Source: Owenia fusiformis
Lineage: Eukaryota; Annelida; Polychaeta; Sabellida; Oweniidae
Assembly (NCBI GenBank): GCA_903813345.2
Contig: CAIIXF020000011.1
Coordinates: forward strand, 15,979,754-16,043,753
DNA: 64,000 nucleotides
Direction of reading: 5' to 3'
Shown here: positions 55,550-64,000 of the stretch, piece after piece
Layout of the letters: each line of letters begins with the position of its first letter
Position numbering within the stretch: position 1 is the first letter of the stretch
The notes under the pieces: model-generated
What the model was told of the DNA's origin: nothing
Seen by the model: the letters and a program-made list of their open reading frames with translations, nothing else
Databases searched by the model: none
Position numbers and translations under genes: made by a program

Positions 55550-55960
55550 ACATTGGCAGTGTTATAGTTCATTTGACATGGTCCCTGTGTAAAGATGTGA
55601 TGTCTCATATTATATGGGGGTCTTGTTTTGAAACGGTCCCTCTATGATGTGATTTTTATGAAGTTAAATGTTGTCATTTGACATGCTCTCGTTATGTTGT
55701 GATTCAACAAGTTTTGGATCCCATTTGACATGCATTCAGAATATAATGTGATATCACCTGTATGGGGGCCTCACTGGCTCACATGGTGTGAGCCCATTTG
55801 TCTGATATGCTCCCATCATGATGCGAGGTCCCATGTTTGTGGCCTCATTTGATATGCTCCCATTATTATGTGTGCCATGATGAAATGTAAGATCACATGC
55901 TTGGGATCACTTTTGACATACATGCACATTTATGTAATGTCACATGTCAAGGGGCCTCAT
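55550..55960. repeat. Degenerate tandem repeat, about 55-60 bp period
   Basis: CATTTGACATGCTCCCATTA plus a following TGTGATGTCACAT-like segment recurs at about 55570, 55676, 55722, 55795, 55845 and 55908. Confidence 0.6.
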
Positions 55961-56174
55961 CCCATTCCCATACTTAACACCCATTATGATTATATCATGT
56001 CATATATATGGGAAACTTACTCAAAGTGCTACAAATATGATTGATGCCATTTCATAAGTGTATTGAGTGTATATGATTTCCCTGAATATATCTGAGAGTG
56101 AAATGGCCTCAATGTTGTATCAGATGTTTGTTCACAAGTGTTGCTAGGTTACTGTTTATTGAGCTTAGACCAGT

Positions 56175-56470
56175 ATCCACTGACCAAATATGGCAGTTGG
56201 ATATAAATGCATCCATATATGGCAGTATTGTACTTGGAACATCATGGCAAATTGATACTTTAAATGATGCAAATCTGCTATGACATTGCCCATATATGGC
56301 AGTTTAGTGATTAGTGAACTTAGTATACCAAATATGGCACAATATGAAAACTTATTCGACATGCCAGTTTGGTATACAAAATAACCTTATATGGCTTTGT
56401 GGAATAAGATGCTATTCATAAATGATCATATATGACAGTAAAGTAACAGCCAATCATGTATCCTTGAAAT
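56175..56470. repeat. Degenerate ATATGGCAGT repeat block
   Basis: CCATATATGGCAGT or AAATATGGCA recurs about seven times (for example 56187, 56211, 56290, 56328, 56388) with variable spacers. The block is distinct from its neighbours on either side. Confidence 0.5.
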
Positions 56471-56559
56471 ATGTTTTCCATACACGCTTCCCATGACTGT
56501 ACACAATCTCATTTTTAGTTGATGACAATATGAGTCAGATTACAGCACCATTGTGTATA

Positions 56560-56760
56560 GGCCAATCAAGAGTTGCTTGGTCTAATTGGAAGTTATTTGG
56601 CTGAAATCAAAGTTGCTTTGTCTGATTGTAAGTTGTTTTGTATAGCTCTTGTTGTTTAGAGATAGTAAGTACTTCAATTAAATGCTATTTGTTGATAGTC
56701 ATTACTCATTAGTGCATTTGGAAGTTATCTTGTCCCATTGGAAACTGTGTGATTCAATAC
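56560..56760. repeat. Degenerate TTGCTTGGTCTAATTGGAAG repeat block
   Basis: Segments like AGTTGCTTGGTCTAATTGGA, AGTTGCTTTGTCTGATTG and AGTTATCTTGTCCCATTGG recur three to five times. Confidence 0.45.
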
Positions 56761-56767
56761 TAATTTG

Positions 56768-57115
56768 CTACAGATGTACATATCACCACTGTGGTAGTTC
56801 CAGATGTACACTGTATGAATGAAGTAATTCAAAATGTACGCTACTGCACTGCAGTAATCCAATGTATACGCTACTGCAGTGCAGCAATACCAGATTTATG
56901 CTTCTCGACAGTAATAATCCTAGATGGACGCTTTACCACTGCAGCAATACCAGATAACTTTACCAATGCAGTTAATCTCTAGATGTATGCTTTACGACTG
57001 CAGCAATCCCTGGATGCTACTCCACAACAGTAATCCCTATATGTACACTACAAGTATTACACCGCAGTAATCAATGATGTACACCACTTTACCGCAGCAT
57101 TAATCCCAGACATAT
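56768..57115. repeat. Degenerate tandem repeat, about 33-38 bp period
   Basis: The approximate unit AGATGTACGCTTTACCACTG plus CAGTAATCC occurs about ten times across the block, with strong drift. Confidence 0.7.
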
Positions 57116-57706
57116 TCAATTAATAGTATCACTTTATAATGGCTGTCATTAATCTTTGACTTCGTTTATCTAAGTTTCCTACAATATATCATTCTCCATG
57201 ATATGACCGCAATAGATAACCAACAATCAATAATACTGGACCACTTTTTAGCTCCATTGAAGGTTCCTTAGTATGAAATCAGCATTTTTGCCCTAACAGA
57301 TTTTTACCAATGACTGCAATAATTATACGAGTGTATATAAATGGGCACATTTTGTCCAGGCGCTTCTCCATTCCATTGACTGTAATGCTATTCCAATGTT
57401 TATACACACTCCCTGGGACTTCAATCATGAACATGAGCAGACTATGTCCAATGTGTTTTTCCTTCATTGGTTATAATGAGAATCTAGTTAGTATAGAAGT
57501 TGAGATCCCAATATTAAGATGAACATGTCCCATCTGCTGAACAGAATTTGGGTCTATATATTTAACATCCACAGTTGAATGAGTCGGCCGAAAGGGCTTT
57601 ATCAATATGTCCCGATTTGAGCCGAAATGCTTCTTTGACCGACTCAAATTCCAATGATATAACATTAATGATATGATGACTTGATTGAAATTCAAGAAAT
57701 TAACGA
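57116..57706. other. Probable 3' UTR or flank of the minus-strand gene at 57.7 kb
   Basis: No repeat or ORF of note. It lies downstream of the stop codon at 57707. Confidence 0.35.
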
Positions 57707-58195
57707 TCATTTTCGTCGATGTTTCCTATGTCTGTGTGTCCTATAAAGCGACGCATCTAGGTTGGTGATGGAGTGACGAGGTAGATCACGAAGACGTATT
57801 GTTCGCTTTGATAGTGATGTCACCTGAGATTCTTGCACCCATTCATCTGGTATCCTGCAACCAAGAAAAAAGTCCCTCCATAAAAATTGCTAGAATTGAT
57901 AATTTACATGTACATACATGTCTGGGAGATATGTGTATTTTCTGAATGTATTGAATCATATTTTTAACAAAAATGTTACTTTCGTAAATTTAATTATTGG
58001 TGTCACAGTTCTACTCAATTACAATAACATTATCTTGAAAAAGGATATGTTAGTGCCAAAAGGAAAAGATTAAAGAATCTGAAGCTCTAATATGTTCCAG
58101 GTGAATACTCAAAGTTTTATTTCATACACATTCTCTGGTTTCCAACGTAGTAGAACATTCACATTTCCATCTTTGTCTGTCCGCTTTGCCTGCAT
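57707..58195 (-). CDS. Last two exons of an unidentified multi-exon gene
   Basis: The penultimate exon is complement 58128-58195 (acceptor ATATTTGCAG; donor AATGT|GTATGA). The last exon is complement 57707-57854 (acceptor CTTGGTTGCAG; TGA at 57709-57707). With phase 2 at the junction, the reading continues QAKRTDKDGNVNVLLRWKPE, then NVIPDEWVQESQVTSLSKRT, then a basic end (HRHRKHRRK) before the stop. The clean frame across both exons, good acceptors and protein-like composition support a real host gene. I do not recognise the family. The incoming phase at 58195 is 0; upstream exons were not found with confidence. Confidence 0.6.
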
Positions 58196-60717
58196 CTGCA
58201 AATATAAAAATAAAAAAGATACTCATCAATGAACTATGTAATAGTATTACACTACACTACATTACATATATTATACAGAAACTAATGGCGGTTGGGGTTC
58301 CACACAGAGACTGCAGTTCACATATTCATATTCAACTTCCAATTAAAGAGGAGGAAATACCTCAAGTTCAGAAATGTTAAGATGAACTTGAGAGGTTTTT
58401 CTTTATCGAGTGATGGGTTTATTTATTCTGGGGTTTTCCCTCCTCTTAATCCAAGATGGTTTAATACAAGTTGGAGCATCTGAAACCTTCCAAGTGAAGA
58501 TGCCAATTATTGTTGCAATTAGGTTGCTCTGTCCTATATATGGTTTGTGTGCATTCTGATACTCATCACCATTCACCTTTCTGTTTTGTACCTTGGACTG
58601 TCCTTAACTGAACTGATATAAGGCGGTGATATTTCATAACAATATGCAGTGATCTCTCCAGAGCATTAAATCAAGTGGGTGCAGCACCCATCTGAGATTT
58701 ATTAGAACAGGCTTGCACTCACCTGAGAATTCATTTGAACCCACTTGAAAATGAGAAAAGCCATGTAAAATGGGCATATTTTGACCAATTTCGGTCTGAA
58801 TTGTGAAAATGAGAATTTTACCCCCACTTTGGAAAAAATCCTATGGAGAACATTGATGTGTTACTCCAATATATATTCTTACAAATGTATTAGAGCAGTC
58901 TCAAGAAAAGAAATAAAATCTGTCCAAGACAAGACAGTGATTAAGGTCTCTGAATCCGAACTTACTACATAGTTAGACATTGAGCAGATTGTAAATTTTA
59001 GGATCAATTTATATGAGGCCAGAGAGTACATCCTGGTATTACACTCACGTAACATCTGTTAATTTACTCATATTAGAGATATTAGCAAATTAACACGAAC
59101 TGGAGAAAAAACATGAATAACTTAAAATCAAAATAATAACAAATCTCAAATTTCAATAATTAAGGTAAATCAATTTTTGTGAATCTAAAAATCAACAACT
59201 GTAACAGAATCAATTCGTCAATGTTCAAAAGCTTTCTATTATCAATGAGTGGTTTCTCTGTTTTGCTGATATGATTTATGGTACTCTAATGAATACATCA
59301 CAAAATATCTTGTAATTTTCTTCACTATTTCGTTCAATTAAAATATTACTAATGCCCCCAGAGTGATACGGATGTCAACCTGACACCATTTATAATAGGA
59401 ATGTCATACTGACACCACTGATGTCAATTTAGCAACAGGCATATCATGAGTTAGAAGTTCTTTGTTTGCTATGAATATCTATTATCGAGCCATGATGTCG
59501 TATACCGTAACATAACAGATCTCAGAATTGATTACAAGAAGAATCAAAACATGAAGTTGAAAGGATATTTCCTGAAATCAAAAAGTCCTGTTCCATCTTG
59601 TCAAAAGCCCTTGTGAAGGCCCCTTCCCTTCACATTTTACCATATTCAGACATGAGGTATAAGACCAAGCCTGCCCTTAAGTGTTTACATGTACATTGTG
59701 CTACCATACCAAGGAAAAGCAGTCCTATTCTAGCATTTTTTCTGCCCTTTGGTACAGACAATTTTACTTATTCCAACTGAGAAATTTATCTAATATTGCC
59801 AGGAAATAGAATGTAAGATCTGTTTTCATGAAAATCCAACTCGTTTTTTAAAAAGCCCAATTTTCTACACTCCCAGATCTGCCATTGATAGTCTTGGATC
59901 AAGTCTCAAGAATCTCACCCCATATCTACTGATAAGTCTTGGATCAAGTCTCTAGAATCTCACCCCTATCTACTTCACCTATTGAGACCTTGTAGAGGTA
60001 TATGGAGGTGAAGTAGAGTGTCCCTATTTTTCATGACCTGATTTTTAACTAGGTGAAGTACCCAGACAAAGAGATAACTATTTGTCAATACCCCTATCTA
60101 TGACATGAATCTTTTTCTTAAGGGGTGAATATTAATGACAGCAAATCAGACTGACATCAGTATTTTATTTTTCTTGATTGAGGAGGTTATATTTTTATCA
60201 ATGCTTGATACTTTGTGATGATCCCCTACTTAACATGCTCTTTGGCTATATACCTTACACCCGGAGTTTAGTTTAAAGCTGAAGATGAAGCTCTCTTTTA
60301 AGAAGTAAGAAGCAAAATTGAATGAATGCAAAGGGTATAATGCTATACAGAACAATTACAGAGATGGTACACAGCAAATTAGACATAGCATGTATTTTCT
60401 GGCTAATCTATCTTCATAAAAGCGTAAGAATAACTGCCTCTTTATTCCATTCATTTAAGAGGAAACAAGAGCAGATGGATATAGGTGGGGGGGAGCTGTT
60501 TATTTTGACAATGGCAATATAACAGAGGAAAATGGTTCTTGAAAATGGTGTCATTGTTATTGTGCTATGGTAGAGTGTATCAAGTAACATAACTTGCTAA
60601 TTAATTAGAAATCTAGAGACATGACACTATTATGAGCAGAATTAGATTATACAAATAATCTGGCAGACCAAACATACAGTTTACGGCATTGTATTTCTGC
60701 TTCATAATTGTCTTCAT
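58196..60717. other. Probably intron or intergenic DNA
   Basis: No supported exon. A strong donor-like site on the minus strand at about 58965 (GTAAGTTC) follows a short open frame, but without a convincing acceptor. A 45-bp unit (GTCTTGGATCAAGTCTC...) is repeated twice at about 59889-59975. Confidence 0.35.
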
Positions 60718-62075
60718 ATTTTTTTTTTTTTTTTTTTATTCAAGTAATAATTTAATACAATTCAAGTACAAGCTTCATTAAATACAAGTAGTTCTTTCAT
60801 ATAGATATATGTACTATGTCTATAAATCATTTTAAATAGTAATAATAACACAAAATTATTACATGATCTTACTGACTCCATTCACACCCATTCATTACGT
60901 TTGTGCATGCATTCATTCACCCACTATTCATACATTGACTATGACACAAATTTGTAAAATAAGAATTTATTTGTGTATTCATAAAAGTCTATATAAAGCA
61001 TGTATGTCTACACCCTTTTGATCAAGCAGCTTAACACTGTTCAAATATATTCTCAGATAATTGGTAAATTTGAAAAAGTACGGTAATTCATTTTCTAAAA
61101 AAGATTTGTATATGACATATTTCATAATTAGTATGCACAGATTTAGTTCTGCCCCTTTTTCTCTATTCCCGATAATAACTAATAAAATATCATTTTCAGT
61201 TAGATTTAATTCTTTATTTAGTTTCCACCATTCAATAAATTGCTTCCATATATCTTTTGTTATTCTACACTTCACCAGCAAGTGCTCCATGGTATGAGTA
61301 TCATCACACCATGGACATTTGTCTGTCTGTGAAATGTTCATCATTTTTAATTTACGGTTGCACGCTAGTGTATTCGTAAGTATTTTGTACTGAAAGCTCC
61401 ACATTTTAGTTTCATATGTAACCTTTTTTGCAAGTGTATAATAGTATTTCATGTCATTTTCATTTACATTGTTATTTTGTATCCACTTTGTTAGTGATGT
61501 GGGTTTCTCGATTTCTTTTTCAAGGATTTTGTTGTAAATAGCTTTACACGACAATTGACTAGGGTTAGGAACATTTTTCTTTGAAGGGTTGTTTTTCAAT
61601 GTGCTATTTTTAAGAGTTTTCCATTTTTTGGGAATAGCACTGAGTATGCTGGCATACTTCAAAAAGTCTATAGGAATGTTGAATTTTCGTTCAAGTTCTG
61701 TCAGGGATAAATAGTTATTATCTCTGTCTAGGATGTCATAAATTGTTGCAATACCTGCTTGATGCCATGTTTTATAGTACACCATTTTATTATTGACTAA
61801 AATGTTTTTATTATTCCATATAACTTCATCTTTAACATCATTCCAATTATTGACATCATGATGGGTTACTTCAGCCCATGTTCTAAGCATTGCTAAGTAA
61901 AAGGATGATTCTCGGTTTGGAGAACGAAGTTCATCACTCTAATTGAGCGTTATCCCTGCTTCTGACCAATTTGATTTTTTTACATAATATAGATTTGAAT
62001 GTCTTCTTTTGAATAGTATTAAATTAATTTGGGTAATATTTCTAGATTTTCCATCAAAAAATTACTAGTGAACCA
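60718..62075 (-). mobile_element. 5'-truncated L1/Tx1-like LINE with poly(A) tail
   Basis: On the minus strand the ORF2 C-terminus (60979-62061) is followed by a 3' UTR of about 240 bases and a tail of 19 A (60719-60737 as T on the plus strand), preceded by AATA. A poly(A) tail and the C-terminal zinc motif fit the L1/Tx1 clade, unlike the LINE at 14-19 kb. Endonuclease and RT catalytic regions are missing, typical of 5' truncation on insertion. Confidence 0.7.
60979..62061 (-). pseudogene. LINE ORF2 C-terminal fragment
   Basis: The frame is open from about 62061 to 60979 apart from one TAG (61939-61941), leaving 303 residues from the ATG at 61890. It contains NWSEAGIT, ESSFYLAMLRTWAEV, KTWHQAGIATIYDIL, IPKKWKTL and CPWCDDTHTMEHLLVKC, the C-x2-C-x6-H-x4-C zinc motif that ends L1/Tx1-type ORF2 proteins, then IWKQFIEWW. 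No RT motif remains. Confidence 0.7.
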
Positions 62076-63865
62076 CCCAACGTCGCTTTTATGATTCGTA
62101 CCACTTTTTTAACTTGATGTATTGCATATTTCCGTGGGTCAATTTGAGAAAAAAGACAAACAAAGCATACAGGGATATGTCATGAGCATATCATGAAAAA
62201 ATCCTTTCAATATGTTTTTAAGAAACATTCGAAAATAATTCATTCTTAAATCGTGTCCCATTTTCGAGATATTCTCTGACATTTTATACACATTCATCCA
62301 ATAGAGGGCCTCTCAAAAGAGCGACTTCAGATTTTTGGCATTTTACAAGTCATATATAAAATTGATTAATCATCTATTAATTAGATGTCACCACTTGCTA
62401 TGAACTATGCTAGTGGTGAATATAAGCTAGTCAATTGCTGTGAGCTGCAGAGGGTGTATTTATATCACTTCTATCCTACCACGTGATTACGTGGTCGATG
62501 GGGATTTTCTGCTAATAATACACTGAAAACTGCCTGATGAATCTATACAATATATAGTAGAACACTTGGAATAAACATGTATGTAAAATCTAGTATAAGC
62601 TTACATTCAGAAATATGGAAATAAACAAACGTCCTTCCTTTACAGCTTCACTGTAGCCTGTACTCCTTTAAAGGGATACATCAATGAGTTAAAAATAAAA
62701 AATCGGTGTGGAGAATGGACGGGGAATCGAAACACAATTCAGCGCGTAGGAGGTGAGGAACTTGCCACAAGATTACGCCTCTTTCTACCTCTCTCTTCCT
62801 GATTTAAACCTTAAAATTCGCCCAAGCATCGATCAACGTGGTTATTATAGCTATAAATAACACGTTCATTGTTCAACCAATCTACAATAAGCCGTTGATG
62901 AGAGATAGTCTAGAGAGATTAAACAACACTTAGAAACACCTTAGAAAAATGGCGCCCGTATATGATTTTTTGTGTTCTTTTCTGTTTATCAATACAATTT
63001 ATATTTTGACACGATTGCGATAAAACGCAAATACCTAGAAATGTATGGCTAATTAGCATAAGCGATTGGTAAATGTAAAAGTTGTTTGGTTTATCATATA
63101 AGAATCTGTAATAAAACCTCGATTGCCAAAATGAAACCATCGATTATGTTCAGTATGTTGCTATATATAATAAAAGTTTCCAGTCTTTTTTCAGTTGCCA
63201 ATAAACAGAGTCATTAGTCATTTTGGATTTGCTAGATTGATGATGGCATGGGTTGTTCTTTTTCAATTTCAGCAATAAGTTAATCCTTTTTAATGGACAT
63301 ATTGCTACCTACAACCTTTGACATCATTAATCTAGCCAATAATCAGGTTCTTTGATGTACCAAATGATGGCAGGATTTATTGGAAAATAAACAACTTTTC
63401 ATGTCCCTCATGCAGTATCGCTGAGCGTGAATTGATCACTCAAACTACGGATTTTATTTGCCCAAATAGCCTTGGATAACTGTGGTAACTAAAGTAACTG
63501 GAAAATGTAATAACGTTTTCGAACCTTTAGTGACATGAACAAAGGATTTTTAGCTTTTTCGATATAAGCTTAATTCACAATTTTCAGAAATTCACATCAG
63601 TTGATTATGCTTTGCACGCCGCTTAAAAGCGCCATCAAAGCGCTGTTGGTGTGAACTTAGCTTAACAAGTTACTTGGGGGAAGGGGAACAAGGGAGGGGA
63701 GTTTGGTAGACATTTCCACCAGAATGATGAAAGTATTCATCGATGTCATATCAAATATTTATGTCATATTGAACATTTATCTCCGCGCTAAAATACCGAC
63801 GATTGCAAAGGTAGTTTAATCCGGTAGCCGACAGGCGTTTCTTGCATTCGTGAATACAAGCTAGT
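62076..63865. other. No gene recognised
   Basis: AT-rich sequence. A minus-strand open frame at 62919-63140 has no recognisable content. No splice-supported exon is seen. Confidence 0.4.
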
Positions 63866-64000
63866 CCATTTCACTGTTGAATTGCGTCAGTAAAACCTAA
63901 AAATTAAGAAATCACAGTATCATCATGCAATAATATATGGAAAAATATGTTCCTATTGTACATGAATGACATTTGTATAACTTGGATTGCTTTTAGTTTG
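63866..64000. repeat. Foldback family X, copy running off the window
   Basis: GTCCATTTCACTGTT...AAGAAATCA...AATAATATATGG...GAATGACATTTGTATA matches 1814-1950 of the large copy in the same orientation. Confidence 0.7.

Noticed and set aside
58640-58800. Open stretch before a strong minus-strand donor (CTCAG|GTGAGTG)
   Set aside because: The sequence around AAGTGGGTTCAAATG and CAAGTGGGTGCAGCACCC looks like a dispersed repeat, and the composition is not protein-like.
58960-59035. Possible upstream exon (MYSLASYKLILKF..., donor GTAAGTTC) of the gene at 57.7 kb
   Set aside because: The donor is strong and phase 0 would fit, but no convincing acceptor was found and the peptide looks like translated AT-rich DNA.
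1-64000. CRISPR arrays, bacterial operons and tRNA genes
   Set aside because: No direct-repeat/spacer array, no Shine-Dalgarno-led gene clusters and no tRNA-like box A/box B pair were seen; the window is eukaryotic.

Overview
This window looks like nuclear DNA of a marine invertebrate. It is AT-rich and intron-bearing, with canonical GT-AG splice signals, several families of non-LTR and Tc1/mariner-type elements, many palindromic MITE-like repeats, and no bacterial operon structure. A sarcoplasmic calcium-binding protein (SCP) gene resembles the annelid/mollusc type, which hints at a lophotrochozoan. The species cannot be fixed from the sequence alone.

Layout. 0-9.4 kb: repeat-rich DNA with foldback elements, a relic of a Crypton-like recombinase and a GC-homopolymer-rich element. 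9.4-11.2 kb: a two-exon SCP gene on the minus strand. 12.3-14.1 kb: the last four exons of an unidentified plus-strand gene with a small coiled coil; a decayed mariner sits in its last intron. 14.1-19.4 kb: a nearly complete APE-type LINE whose ORF1 and ORF2 overlap as TAATG. 20-50 kb: a cluster of eight related single-exon ankyrin-repeat genes, seven open and one pseudogene, called A-H here. 50-57 kb: repeat-rich DNA with minisatellites. 57.7-58.2 kb: the last two exons of an unidentified minus-strand gene. 60.7-62.1 kb: a 5'-truncated L1/Tx1-like LINE with a poly(A) tail. The window ends inside another copy of the foldback family seen at 1.7-3.9 kb.

The ankyrin cluster is the main feature. 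Genes A, B, C, E and F (minus strand) form class I; G and H (plus strand) form class II; D (plus) is a mosaic with a class II-like 5' half and a class I 3' half. A block of about 10 kb (B - RT relic - mariner relic - C - D) is present again as E - RT relic - mariner relic - F - G, so the cluster grew by segmental duplication. C/D and F/G are head-to-head pairs. All members have 7-9 ankyrin repeats and a shared C-terminal segment that I read as a divergent SOCS-box-like tail, which would make them ASB-like E3 adaptors. That function is inferred, not shown.

Exons were found by eye from splice signals and frame continuity, so other exons of split genes may be missed. All comparisons between copies were made by eye, and no identity values are given.
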